Assembly: GCA_022559845.1 (NCBI GenBank)
Contig: CM040126.1
Span: 227,794,641 to 227,858,640 of the forward strand
Source of the DNA: Amorphophallus konjac
Lineage: Eukaryota > Streptophyta > Magnoliopsida > Alismatales > Araceae
Reading direction: 5' to 3'
Length of the DNA stretch: 64,000 nt
Shown here: positions 34,574 to 46,490 of the stretch, piece after piece
Layout of the letters: each line of letters begins with the position of its first letter
Numbering within the stretch: position 1 is the first letter of the stretch
Translations under genes and position numbers: made by a program
The notes under the pieces: generated by a model
What the model was told of the DNA's origin: nothing
Databases searched by the model: none
The model's input: only the letters and a program-made list of their open reading frames with translations

Positions 34574-37140
34574 GGGTTGATACGGACCCGCATTTCCTGG
34601 ATTCAAGTGCGAGTTGCATACTACGGGCTGCCTGACTTCCAATGGGAGAGGGTGGAAGCGATGGGGTTTGGACCCTTCCTCAACATTGAGCCGGTACGTC
34701 CTGACCTGATCCTTATTTAGGTGCTGAGAGAGAGATGGGACAGGGCTAGTAGGGCATTCTTGATGCCCTGGGGGCACATGGTGCCGAGCTTAGAGGATGT
34801 CACTAGGATCACCGGGCTGAGAGAAGAAGGAGAGGCGGTGAGTGGAGTGACCCTCCCGACTATGGTGAGCTAGCACAGAGGTTGTTGGGTTTAAAGATAG
34901 TGGCTGATACTATGAGGGATTGCATGATAGTTTATCGTACTGAGCTGACGGGGGTTATGGGATTTAGGGACTCTCGGCAGAGGTCGGGAGAGTCTTTAGA
35001 GATTGGTCTGATAGACTGATAGCGAGGGTTTGAGCTGTCTACTGCCAGGACCCCGCTCAGAGGAAGAGAGTGGACATGGACTTGAGGAGGTTTCTATTCT
35101 GATGCTCGGGAGGCTATTGTTGGGGACAAAGGGAGATGACATCAACTACAGATTCTTGGGGATTCTGGAGGACTTGGAGGGAGTTGGGCGATATGCCTAG
35201 GGGGCTGCCCTGTTGGCACATTTGATAGCCGATCTGTCCACGGGGACAGGTCATGAGACAACGGTCAGTGGCTTCTCACCTTTTCTTCAGGTATGCACTT
35301 TTCTCTTCTTGTGTATTATCTAGATGATTATGAATGTGATTATGATGAATGTTTATGGATATGTTACTAATGATTGTGGAAGCAGGTGTGGAGTCACCTT
35401 TACATGCCGATGGACAGAGCCGACCCCTGACTTGGAGATGCAGATTCCTTCCCACTAGCAAGACGATGGATGCCGTGCTTGACTGGGGCGCCTCATGCCT
35501 ATGAGCTGAGGGTCCTTTGACGAGAGTTCCGGGACTACCCTCCTTTACTGATACGTGTGTAAATGTGATGCAATTTACTTTTATTTCTTGCTTAATAATT
35601 CTGATGATATGATGATGTGCATGCAGGTTATGTAGAGACCATACGAAGGGATGACTGAAGAGGGTCAGCCTTGGGTTACAGTGGGCTCACCTCGCTTTGG
35701 GCGTGACATCTGGGTTCACTGCCTAAACGAGATCGAGCGATTGCGGCTGAGCCTAGCGATGAGGATGCTCGGCCTCCACCAGGAGTGGCTCGAGGTAGTG
35801 GAGCCTCACAGGATCGGGCGGAGGACCCGAGGACACACTATTACTACCGACTGGCGGCTTCGATTCCCGGAGCAGTTTGTGGACTGGTAGCGAGGCAGGA
35901 CCCCAATCATTTCCCATGCACCAGATAGTTCGACATACTTGCAGCGCTACTGGGAGACATACGTCGGCCGGTCTCAGATGAGGCTGATAGGGGTACGTAT
36001 GAATGCATGCTATTCCTAATGTTAAAATTTATATGCTTATTACAATATGAAGCTAACATGTGATGAATGTAGGATGTGCGGATGTAGTGGCGATGGACAT
36101 GCAGGTCCATCTTCATAGTGTGGAGGCCCAGCTTGCGCATGCACAAGCAGACTTGGAGACCCTTGTGAGTGCACTTAACTATATGCTTAATGAAATTAAT
36201 GATTTCTAGATGTTCAGCCACTGATCGTCTCAATGAATTTAGTGTGCCCAGCAGGGAGCAGCAATTGAAGGGACGGGAGGTGCCTCATCCAGCACGAGGG
36301 ATCAGAGTATCGTGGTAGATTCTCTGCAGGGATTACTCTCTGGGGTAGTGGCATGAGCTAAGGTAGCAGAGCATAGTCTGGCTGAGCGGGTAAGTTCATA
36401 GATTTCTTTCAAGACTGAATATTCAGATAAACTTATGTGAATGGTGACGTTCAGGCTGTAGAGCTACGGGAGGCACTTGCTTTGGTTGAGGATGCCCGGA
36501 TTGAACTCGAGATCCATGACTGGTAGATTGCAGAGTTAGAGGATGCGTGGCGTCATGAGGTAGGGGTAAGTAACAAACCTTGTAAGCATGCTTCTTTTCA
36601 CAAACTTTATATTCTGATGCTTATAAAAGATGCTAAATGATCCAAGCTACCGAGTTACAGGATGCGCTTACTCACGCAGCTCTGGCCGGCACCGAGCTTA
36701 CGATCCGCGACCAACGGGTCACGAAGTTGGGGGAGATGCTGAGACGACGAGAGGAGCTGCCCAGCGATGTGACAAAGCTGATGATCCTCCTCTAGGTGGA
36801 GAGGAGAGACCACGTTCGCGAGAGAGAGGAGCGGCTGACACGTGAGTGCGAGCTCACGGAGTTGAGGATGCGGCTGGCCATTACAGAGGAGCGGCTATGG
36901 GCTACGGAGGAGCGCCTTCAGAGAGGCCAAGAGCGGGCATGGGCCGCGGGTCACTCTAGCGCTTTCACCAGCACCACCTACCTAGTAGGTTCCTCGACTC
37001 GGTAGAGGAACGAGGCAGAGGAGCAGGCTCGAGCCGGAGGCTAAGTTGCTTCCTGGGGATCCATGCTCCCACTGCGGTCTCGTCGCCAGGATGAGGGTGA
37101 GGCAGAGAGTAGGAGAGAGGACGACGGAGGTGAGAGCTAG

Positions 37141-38658
37141 GGAGAGAGAAAGTATATGTACCACCTCCTGCATCTTGTACATCATACATTATGAGCATAT
37201 ATATATATAAAGCATGTTTTTGTTACCTAACTTGTTCCGAGCACTTGTGTACCTTTGTCTTTTCTTCCTTCTTATCCCTATGTGCCACACTTAAGCAAAT
37301 AAATTAATTAATCTGTCCGGCTTGGCCCCTTGCTTGATAAGCAAGGGAGTAATGTGGTTGACCTTGACGAAGGGTCAAGGGGCCAAGCTTTCAATTAATT
37401 AAGGCAAATAACAAAGAATAGAGGGAAATGTGACATGCGGGCAGGCAAATGCAAACTAAAATTGAAATATGCCAACACACAAATGCAAACAATCAAATGA
37501 TATGGCAAGAGGAACAAGCATGCTTTCTGTGCTAATTGACGACTAGACAGGTGGGCGCTAATTCTTCTGTGAGAAATGACGTATAAGGGAGAGTCGTGAA
37601 TTAAAGAATTAGCGCCCCCTTGACTGGGTGTTGATTGAAAACACATTCCTTTTCTTACCTTTTTTCCTCTTTTAAAGGATGACTACAAAAAATGTCGTTG
37701 ATTAAAGAAATAACGCCTCTGCGCTTGGGCGCTGATTAAAAACATTTTTTTTGTTTTTTTATTTATTTTGAAAATGACGACAATGTGAAATGTCAGAGAT
37801 TAATCAAATAACGCCCCTTAAATAGGGCGCTGATTGAAAATATTTTTGTTTGTTTGTTTTGTTTTGTTTTGTTTTGTTTTTTTGAAAAATGAGGTAGCAT
37901 AGTACATAGGCTCTAAAATCTTACACATTCACCATCTTAAATTCATTAACCATTCTTAAATAATTTAACAGATGGTCAAAGTGCTCCGAGCTTTGCTTTC
38001 ACTCCTGGCCTTTTACGGCACATCCTTCTAAGTCTGTCTCTACCATTCTTCAAGCTTATGACATACCGCGGAGGGGAAATTGAAGAAAATATTGAGGAAG
38101 TCCATAAGGGCTTCTACAAGACCGAGGAAGACTTTCCTCCCCTTACCCTATTACCTGTTGGGGTTCGGTCTTCGGCTTAGGGAAATTTTTGTTATCTTTT
38201 GCCCTTTATTCACGCATGCTTACTACCAGGGTTTTCCCTGCGGGAACTTTGCCCTCTTGTCATGCTATTCTTTTGTATTTGATTTTTCTTTTTTTTCTTT
38301 TCTTCAAAATAAACCTAATTGTACTCGGGCTTTTGTGACATATTGTTCCCTTTTGGACCCTGACTTCCACCTACTAGGGCGGCGGGTAGGTTCGGGTGGT
38401 CTGCCCAGGGTCTAACTTTCCCCCTTGTGGACCGAAAGGAAGAGAATGGGTAAAGTCTTTACACTCTTAGTTAGGCTTTGACTTTCCTCAGATTCTGCAC
38501 CGCCAAAGTTCAAGAGCTAAGCGTGTTGTGTGTGTATTGATCCAGAGTTAAATCATCAAGATTGAAGAATGAATTAGAGATTTTGATTTTTTTTTCGGGC
38601 TTCATGACCCACGCACCATGCCATCATCATGTTTCTTTCTTTTTTTTCTTTTTTTTGA
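37141..38658. other. Non-coding tract between PMD2 and the end of Tat pol
   Basis: Includes the foldback at 37301-37403, GC hairpins at about 37540-37840 (AACGCC or AGCGCC with GGGCGC arms beside GATTAAA or GATTGAA), T-rich runs and a minus-strand purine tract near 38420. No gene seen. It should contain the 3' untranslated part of the Tat-like element. Confidence 0.5.
37301..37403. repeat. Branched foldback with perfect 12-bp stem
   Basis: CTTGGCCCCTTG (37321-37332) pairs perfectly with CAAGGGGCCAAG (37376-37387). Inside are two smaller hairpins: CCTTGCTT with AAGCAAGG (about 37328-37346) and TTGACC with GGTCAA (about 37358-37378), both overlapping the outer arms. AATTAATTAA stretches flank the structure on both sides. 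Confidence 0.8.
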
Positions 38659-40111
38659 ATTAAGGGTAGTATTTCTTAAGATACAATCTATTCCAAGGGT
38701 GAGCCAATTCTTCCCCTTCAACATTAATCAGTTTATATGCGTTGCCATGATAAGCTTCTTTTATTATATACGGCCCTTCCTAATTTGGTTGGAGTTTTGA
38801 ACGGGGCCCACCAAGTTTTACGAAGATTCTCTTGATTACCATTTCACCAACTTTAAATTTTCTCTCAATTACTTTCTTTTGATAAAAATGCGGAAGCCTA
38901 TTTTGATAGACATGTGCATGTTCGACGGCGGCCAGACACCTTTCATCTAAGAGTTCCAATTATGCAAGGAGAGATTCACGATGTTCATCGATAGAGAGGT
39001 CCTTGTCCAATTGTACTCTAAGAGAAGGAATAAGGATCTCATACAGAACTACTGCCTCCATTCCATAAGTGAGGGTGAATGGGGTTTACCCAATAGGTGT
39101 ACGGAGGGAAGTACGGTAGGCCCATAGAGCTTCTACGAGCTTTTCTGGCTAATCTGCAAATTTATTAGCTTCACATGTTTTCTTAATAATTTTAATACGA
39201 GTTTTATTTGTTGCCTCTGCTTGACCATTGCCCTGCAGATAATAAGAAGATGAACGATGCAATGCAATGTTATACCTGTTGCAGTGGTCCTGAAGCTCTT
39301 GAGAGATAAACTGTGGCCCATTGTCGGTGATGATGGTATTTGGGATGCCAAATCTTGCAATGATATTCCTCATGATGAATTTGCAAATGGTTGATGCTTT
39401 GATCTCAACGTATGCTTCCGCTTTCGCCCACTTGGTAAAGTATTCCGTGGCCGTGAGTATAAATGGTTTCAGTTTTGTGAGGAGGTTTGAATCACCAAGA
39501 GGTCCAATAATATCGAAAGCCCACATGGAGAAAGGCCATGGGGAGGACATAGGATGGAGTGAAGAAGCAGGAGAATGAATTTTGTTGGCATGTAGTTGAC
39601 ACTTGACACACCTTCGAACATAGATAAAGTAATCCTCTTCTAGAGTGGGCCAATAGAAGCTTAATCTAAGAATCTTCTTAGCTAACATCTGGCTATTGAT
39701 ATGACCCCCACAAACTCCTGAATGTGCCTCTTCCACAACCTTCCAAGATTCATCATCATCGATGCATCTAAGCAAAACACCGGTGAGACCTCTTCTATAG
39801 AGTATTCCTCCAACCAGAGTGTATCTTTGGGCCAATCTCTTGATTGCTTTCTTCTCATCTGTCGTGGCCTCTTTAGGATGGGACTGATCTTGACAATATT
39901 TAGCAATCTCGTAATACCATGATTTTTCGTCGTCATCAATTTCTTCTTCTAAATCAAATAGCATGACTTCTTTGGTTTCAATGATTTCACCTTCCTTAAG
40001 CTTCCTGAGCACCTCCTCCTTAACACTAAGAAATGCTTGATCATTAATAGCGAGTGTGAGACGCTTCTGAACCATGATAGAATGCAAATCTCGTTCGGGG
40101 AGAAAAATCAA
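38659..40111 (-). pseudogene. Tat-like gypsy integrase (3' half of pol)
   Basis: The minus-strand frame holds the HHCC zinc domain (HSGVCGGH, later CVKCQ), the core Asp residues in AFDIIGP and TDNGPQF, and the Glu in GNGQAEATNKT. The C-terminus continues past a TAG near 39149 through YGMEAVV to YLKKYY at about 38660. Further stops at expected Gln codons occur near 39090 and 38960. It belongs with RT at 54.0-54.6 kb; S2 separates them. Confidence 0.88.
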
Positions 40112-40732
40112 AGAGGATGCGAGTGAAGCAAGGGTGTCAGCTAAGATATTTTGATTGCGAGGAACATGGACAAATATCAGTTTAGTAAAAAGCTTGGCAT
40201 AAGCAGAAGCAAGTTACTGGTAGGGTTTGAGCTTAGGATCAAGTGTTCGGTATTTGGTGAGCACTTGGCAAAGAATAAGCTGACTATCACCTATAATCCG
40301 TAATTGAGTAACACCAAATCGATGAGCGGCCTCAAGTCCAGATATAAGACCCTCGTACTTAGCTATGTTGTTGGTAATAGGGAAAGCAAGCTAAGAGGCG
40401 AGTGGAATGGTGATGCCCTCGGGTGTTAATAGAACTATGCCAATTCCCCTGCCATGAGAATTTAGAGCTCCATCAAAATGTAATGTCCACATGGGATCCG
40501 AAGGTTTGTTAACGGACATTAGTTACTCATCTAGAAACTCTGAGATGATAGGGTCAAATCGAGGAAGAGGATGATGAGCGAGATGTTCTGCGATGGCATA
40601 GCCTTTAATCACCTTTTGCTAAATGTAGATGATGTCGAACTGAGAAAGGAAGCTTTGCCATCGTGCTAATCGGTCGGTAAGAACAGATTTTTTGAGAAGG
40701 AACATGATGGGATTCATGCGAGCAATGAGATG
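40112..40732 (-). pseudogene. Tat-like gypsy RNase H end and second (archaeal-type) RNase H
   Basis: From the S2 boundary the frame continues the interrupted RNase H (HLIARMNPIM, then a tether), followed by a second RNase H: FDGALNSHGRGIGIVL, KYEGLISGLEAA, GDSQLIL and QNILADTLA, with the four acidic positions present. A second, archaeal-type RNase H between RNase H and integrase is a mark of the Tat lineage. Four or five stops (TAG, TAA) fall mostly where Gln is expected. Confidence 0.82.
40728..40732 (+). repeat. S2 target site duplication AGATG (left)
   Basis: AGATG precedes the S2 LTR and is repeated at 53451-53455. The duplicated bases are one Tat codon pair inside RNase H. Confidence 0.93.
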
Positions 40733-42225
40733 TGTTGGATCGAGAGGATGGTCAAGCTAGAGGGGGAGGGGGTGAATAGGTTGACCTTATAAAAATTATA
40801 GTAGAGCAATTCGCATCAGAAGCACCACACCTAGATGATTAATTGAAACACTGAACCAAGCCAATCAGAGAGCGTGCCTATCATGCATCTAGCGAGGAAC
40901 AAATTGCGATGATTAAACCAAACCACATGAGACCACAATTTTAAGGTGGTTCGGTCACCCAATGGAGACCTACGTCCACCTCCCCACTCAACTAGTGAGG
41001 AACCCTGCTGAGCTTCACAGCTTTGCTAAACCGAGGAAGTAATTCCTCTACACTGTTGACTACCCCAACAGAAGACAACGAGGAACGAATCCTCAGATCC
41101 ACTGTCAAACAGCTTGAAGGCGAACAGCCTTGACACCCCTGATCTCAGCACAGCCCGCTGAATCAGAATCACCCTCTCTTCACTAAATCCAGTGAAGGAG
41201 AGGAGTACAATGTTTAAAAACAATAGGAAAACTAAAAGATAAGAAATCAAACTTCAGCACTTGGACGCAGCGGAATTTAGATCACCAACAAAGAGATCCA
41301 TGTCCATACGCATGAGCTTCGATCCTTGAATCTCCTCCGTCTGGAATGTAGAAGAGTCTTGGTGGCGCGATGATCTTCTGATCTGATTTTTCAGCAGCCT
41401 TCGTCTAGTTCTGCTCTCAGCCTCTCTCGTTCTGCTGTCCGCCTCACTCGTTCTGCTCTACCCCTCTCTTCTTTGTTCTTCTCGGGTGAACCTATTTTAT
41501 GGTCTTCCCGAGCACAAAACAGTTCACGTGAGGCAGGTGGGCCACCACACTGATTTTCTTGTTATCCTCATGATTGCTCACGTGGGGAACCTTCTGGAGT
41601 GGTAGAAGCTACGAAACCTTATCCGCTTGTGGCTGATGTGGCAGATAACGACTGAAGGTGGGATCCACTTATCGTGCTCTGCAACTTGAATTAGATGGCA
41701 TAGACCCTCTTGCCCCAAGGAGTTGACGCATCCTTCTTCTAGCTTCAGGTTTCATGCTGAGTGCGTTGATGCAAGATGCAACTGCGTCCACTCATTAGTT
41801 GTGCTTTAGACAGTTGTGGCAATCCATCGTACTGCAGCGTCGACCCATCGAACTGCAGCGTCGACGCTGCCAAGGTACTCCAGAGGCTGCAACAAGGAAT
41901 GCTTGAACTGCTGTGTTCACGCTACTTGATCAAAGCGTTGACGCATCAGAGTATTCCAGTAAGCCATTGGCTCTCCCTTTGTAACTGCTGCGTCGACGCT
42001 GCTCTATTTTGGCGTTGACGCAGTGGAACAACTTGTGAAGATATTGGTGAAGGCTTCTTCAACTGATGCGTGGACGCTTTAAGCTCCCAGCGTCGACCTT
42101 GTTCCTTTCTATCAACAAGAATGAAATCAAGTGAAAGTATTATTGAATCAAAATTTAATTCATCATTGAATTGAATACATCATTCATATCTCATGGTTGT
42201 CATCATCAAAACCAGGGGCACAACA
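40733..42225 (-). repeat. S2 3' LTR (1493 bp)
   Basis: Starts TGTTGGATCG, ends GGGCACAACA on the + strand. It carries the conserved hairpin box (40945-40980), a TATA-like ATAAAATAGG (41491-41500, minus) and a cluster of GCGTCGACGC-type motifs (41690-42100). Small ORFs at 41026-41250 and 41776-42018 recur in the other LTR and are LTR sequence. Confidence 0.95.
41690..42100. repeat. Cluster of TGCGTCGACGCA-type palindromes (S2 left LTR)
   Basis: About ten degenerate copies of GCGTYGACGC or its half GCGTYGAC, for example TGCAGCGTCGACCC, GCGTCGACGCTG and GCGTTGACGCA. The core GTCGAC is self-complementary. The right LTR cluster (52915-53330) is the same with a few changes. Confidence 0.88.
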
Positions 42226-42560
42226 ATCTCCCCCTTTTTGATGATGGCAACTATGAGGTGAATGCCATTAATAACATTGCATCTAAACAATCAAGGTTAT
42301 TCACATCAAGCAAGAAACTTCAGATTAACAGGAAATCAAATCAGTGACTAAATCAAACTATAATTTTGTCATTCATTCAAGTTCAAGATTTTACATTATA
42401 GAACCAGACAAAAAGAAAACATTCATTCAAGTTAGTCAATATGATTGATGCAGATGCAATGAACTCTGGTCAAGATTCCAGCTTGACTTCATGATTGATG
42501 CATTAAGCATTCTCCCCCTTTGACATCATCAGGAAGGGGAGTAAATGTGGAAGAGCTATC
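42226..42560 (-). other. S2 3' non-coding region with polypurine tracts
   Basis: AAAAAGGGGGAGAT (minus) abuts the 3' LTR, and a second AAAGGGGGAGA tract lies near 42512. More tracts of this kind are at about 45836, 46284 and 46411. This multi-PPT pattern is a Sirevirus hallmark. Confidence 0.85.
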
Positions 42561-44540
42561 TCAAGAGTGGAAGAAGCGATTGTATCTTCTGGCAGAAGTA
42601 GGTTGTTGTTGCTGACGAGAGGATTGCCCTTGAGTAGACTGATATCCTTGAGGTGGCTGGCGAGGCTGCTGCTGTCCTGAGGCAGATGGATCTCTGGCCA
42701 GTAAATCTCGGATATCCTGAGAGAGTTCGCCCAGCTGATGACTTAGAGTGGAGCGTACACTGTCAATGGCAGAAGGAAGATCAGCTGTGATAGAGTCCTT
42801 GTTTTGAAACTTGTCCCCAATTGACTGAATTTCTGCAGTCACTTTGTCAATCTTTTCTAACATTACTTTGAGGCATTGGGGAACTGCATTGACAGGACCT
42901 TTGATGGTTTCAACGGCTATCCTCACATCAAAACATAAATCAGTAATCTTGGCAAGGGATTGAAAAAATGAAGCTTGATTGCTGTGCATATCATTCACCA
43001 GTGTGGATAACTTGTCAAGAAGAGATGATATGTTCTGCAAGACTGTCCTTGTAGCTTGGTCAGATAACATCTTGGTGAGTAAGAATTTTTGCCACTCGGA
43101 TAAGACAGAAACTTCAAATTGTATAATCCGAGAAGTCAGTTTGTTTAGATGATAATTTGTAAACTCCATTAACTTGTCCATCTTTGCATCCTGACGTTGC
43201 AGCATCATAGTCATGTGTGCGAACATCTCTTCAATAGTGGCTAGAGGTGGAGCTTCATCAGAAGTTGGAAAAGGTCTTCTATAAATTCCAATGGCTCCAG
43301 TCATAAGGGGTTCCAATGTTGGTGCAGTGCCACTGGGTTGCCCAGTTTCCAGCTGAGGGCTTGATGATCGAGCAAATGTTTCCTCAAACTCATGCTCTCC
43401 TCTTGCTGAACTACCCTCTTGTCTTTCTTCTCTCACCACAGGAGGAATTGGTACCTCTGTCCTGTTTACGTGACTAGCATCCGCAGTGCCTGTCCTTGAT
43501 GCCTGACCTGTTTCTAATGGAGCTGTTTGCTGACTAGGAAGAATTCGAACTGGCTTACCATCAATGACTTTAAAACCCATAAAGTTCTGAATATAAGACA
43601 GTGTGTAAACATTCCCTTGAGGGATGATTATTTTCTTCTCAGAACCAAAGTCTACTCTAACTTTTCGAAAAATAGCAGTCAATGGAGCAGCATAAGGAAG
43701 TGTTCTGGATTGTGTCAAGCATGACCCCATAGTTTGAATAACTACATCAGGTAGGAAACTATGTATTCTCTTCAGCATACAGTAAAGTAGAAATCTCTGC
43801 ATCTCAGTCACCCTTTCCCTACCACTACTCTGTGGTGTGATCATTGATGTGCAAATGTGGTGGAGCAGTCTATTCAATGGAGGGAATTGATTTGCTTTGA
43901 GACTGGATAAATAAGTTTCCCTGACATCGGAAGGATCACTCGGTTTATCAGTCAGGAGAGCATAAGCTTCATGCTCATCATACTCAAAGCCATGTAGTTG
44001 AACTCCATTCTTGGGGATTTTCCATGCTCTGGCAAACAATTTATTTGATAATTCAAAACTAACATTCCGGACAGTTGATGTGAGTTTTGGAACGTGAGGT
44101 TCATACTTCAAATTTTTGTAAAACTCTCTGACCAGGGTGGGGTAATATACCTTGTGGGTTGTAACAAAAGACCACCATCCCTGATAGTCCAAGGTAGGAA
44201 ATAGTTCCGGAAAAAAGTCAAGCATTTTATGGTCGGTAGCAGCAATATACCGGGAAATGAGAACCTTCAGATGTTCTTCCACGGTGACGGTAAGAGAGCT
44301 GTCCGCACCTTTCTGTCCCATTGCAGCAGTTGAAGATGAACCCTTCTTTTATGACCTAACATCAGATTCCCTTCTCTTTTTGGTTGGCGGGCTCGGAGCG
44401 CGTGGACGCATCTCTTTCCTCTTCCCTTTATCGTGAGCAGCTTTGGAGCGGGACTCCATTTTGCCTTCAGCCGATGCTGAAGTTCTTTGATGTTCCTCTG
44501 CCTTCTTCTTTCCCTTGTGAGTGGATGTCGGAGGAGCCAT
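42561..44540 (-). pseudogene. S2 envelope-position ORF, putative plant transposon protein family
   Basis: The frame runs from ATG 44540 (MAPPTSTHKGKKK) to 42561, 659 codons, with a single TAA at 44349-44351; after it an ATG at 44321 opens 586 codons. The first 63 residues are strongly basic with NLS-like KGKRKE and PPTKKRRE. The region 43560-44250 is homologous to the S1 ORF: YPTLVREFYKNL, FPPLNRLLHH, MITPQ, EMQRFLLYC, LPYAAPLTAIF. It continues with a low-complexity Ser/Glu/Thr part, a predicted helical region (42700-43230) and a Gln-rich tail ending YNRFFHS. No signal peptide or membrane helix is seen. Its role is unknown; the basic head suggests nuclear or nucleic acid contact, which is inference. 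Confidence 0.8.
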
Positions 44541-44560
44541 GGCAGCGGGATGTAGAAGAA

Positions 44561-44579
44561 TGAAACAGGATAGGGTTTT
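44561..44579 (-). promoter_or_regulatory. Conserved AAAACCCT motif upstream of S2 3' ORF
   Basis: Minus-strand AAAACCCTATCCTGTTTCA lies about 20 bp upstream of the ATG at 44540 and matches the S1 motif at 4397-4414 at most positions. Confidence 0.5.
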
Positions 44580-46490
44580 GGAGAGCACGGAAGGTAGAAC
44601 GACAAAGGGTTTCAAAAGGGATGGAGACGAGCAGCGGTCACGTTCCGCTTTCAAAGGAGCTTCGAAACCCTTTTTAGTGAGCGGTTCAGCCGGTTCAAGT
44701 CCGCGAACCGGAAAAAGAAGGAAATGGTTCTGGAATCGTTGCGTTGACGCCAAGGGATACTGCGTCGACGCAGTGAAGCAGAAACAAACGAATATATGCA
44801 AGAAGAGTAGCAAGAAAGTCATCTGTACAAGAAATTTTCTTAAGATACTGAGATATGGAGTAGAGATGCTCATATTCAAGGATTTTTAAGTGTTGCAGAT
44901 CGAGTTCCCATGAGAGAGATGTGTAAATAGGCTCCAATTCAATTAATGATAAAGAGAAGAAATAATCTTAAAGCATTGAATTAAAAACCATGAACAACCA
45001 AAGGCACCTGCCTGGAGAAAAAGAGGAACTATTTTCACACTAGAACCATTTTCATTTCTATTCCTTATATCTGTCAATTTCAAGTTGCCTTTTAGAGAGA
45101 GAGAAATTTAACTGGCATTGATAACAGACTCAGTTGAATAACGAGCTTCAGATCAATCACACTCACATGTTTTCATTATTTTTCACATTTGCAGCATTTT
45201 CAACTTATTTTTACGTTTTCATTTGCAGTCAAGTATAGCTAGCCTTTTGACACGGGTACACATGTTTATTAGACACCCGAGTCCCCGGTTACTCAGCATA
45301 GCAAACTATTCTGCATAGACGGACCAGAGTTGGGAACTTACGTCATGACATGTCTATCAGCACTTCATAGGTGCTTGAAGGTAGTTTCTCAGTTAATAGT
45401 TACCATTGCTCTATAATGATTTATTTTTCACTTGAAGACAGAGATAGTGGCGCACCTCATGACTTGCTCTTTAGCACTTCTTTGGTGCATAGGGCTAGTT
45501 TCTTAGTGAATAGCTACCATTGCTCTGCATTTTATAACATGTGTAAGAGATTGTTTCTTCAGCGTTTATACTCAATATCTGGGTTTATTACCAATACAAA
45601 TATTAAATTCCTCTACACACAGTGGTTTCTTTACTGTTGAACAATATAAGGTTTGAGAGATGATAAGGTCCTGGTTTTATTAAATTGTTCAGCTTTTATT
45701 CCATACATAGTGCATTATTGGGTTCAAAAGTTTTTGAATTCAAACACCATAAGAATTATAGATCTCCTATCATTAGCTTTTCATAGAGCTATTCAGAACA
45801 TATCTCATACTCAATAGGAATTTTCACTGTAACTCCCCCTGAATTTAGGACATCGTCTACATATCTCAGTGCTCTAGAGTTTTTCCCTCATACAAGAATG
45901 TCAAGGAGGCTTTATTGAGGGATAAGAACGGAAGGGACGAGATAAATGAACAGAGCAAGTTGATTTGAGATAGGGAAGTCTCCAAAAGAAGAATATATAA
46001 CACTGCTGCGTTGACCCAGCCTTATTACTGCGTCAACTCATCCATCAAGGCCGCTCATAGAATGGTTCTGTTTCTGAAAACAACTGCCCACAGCGTCAAC
46101 TCAGTCTCATTGCTGCGTCAACTCATTCAACCAGCCAAAGACACTTCACACCAGGTTCTCAAGGAATAAGCTGTCTGGTGCGTTAACCCTATTTCCACAC
46201 TGCGTTAACTCAAACAACCAACCAGCAATAACAACTCTGCACTTTATTCATCATTTTGACACCGAGAAGGTAATCTGAAGCTAACTCCCCCTCAGACCAT
46301 GCATGAATGAAATTATAACAGCCAATAAAATGAGTATCATGCTGAAACTGTATTCATTATGAATTTATTGATGGAAAGATAGACATACCAAGCACAGAAG
46401 ACTAAGCTCCCCCTGAGTTTATGACAGATACATTTCAAACCAAGACAAGTTTAATCATTCATATTCTAGAAGATAAGTCAGGCACACAAA
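44580..46490 (-). other. S2 spacer between pol and 3' ORF
   Basis: About 1.9 kb without recognisable coding sequence. It has at least three polypurine-like tracts, several GCGTCAAC or GCGTTGAC motifs (44735-44775 and 46010-46215) shared with the LTR, and stretches similar to S1 around 3.8-4.1 kb and S4 around 21.8-22.0 kb. Confidence 0.65.

Larger units (their letters stand above)
29951..37140 (+). pseudogene. PMD2: multi-exon plant mobile domain gene, split by a LINE
   Basis: The 5' part (to about 30174) encodes an acidic stretch (DEDNGGDVEEV). After the LINE the acidic frame resumes (33855-34020) and ends RPRPPRQRMRGG at a GTGAGT donor (34081). Removing 34081-34573 joins it in phase to a clear PMD core: GFGPFL, then LRERWDRASRAFLMPWGHM, PSLEDVTRITGL and GEAV. 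Later blocks match too: VGRYA then GAALLAHL (about 35190), FSPFLQ at a donor (35293), the segment 35651-35890, then a coiled coil (36240-37015). Several more GT-AG pairs are plausible. Stops are mostly TAG or TGA at expected Trp, Gln or Arg codons. The 5' start is uncertain. PMD proteins such as Arabidopsis MAIN and MAIL1 are nuclear; a function for this copy cannot be claimed. Confidence 0.68.

Noticed and set aside
35651..35890. Stand-alone 79-codon gene
   Set aside because: It is better explained as one exon of decayed PMD2, since neighbouring exons continue the PMD pattern.
41026..42018. 74- and 80-codon ORFs repeated at 52251-53243
   Set aside because: Duplicate positions in the S2 LTR pair; no coding signature.
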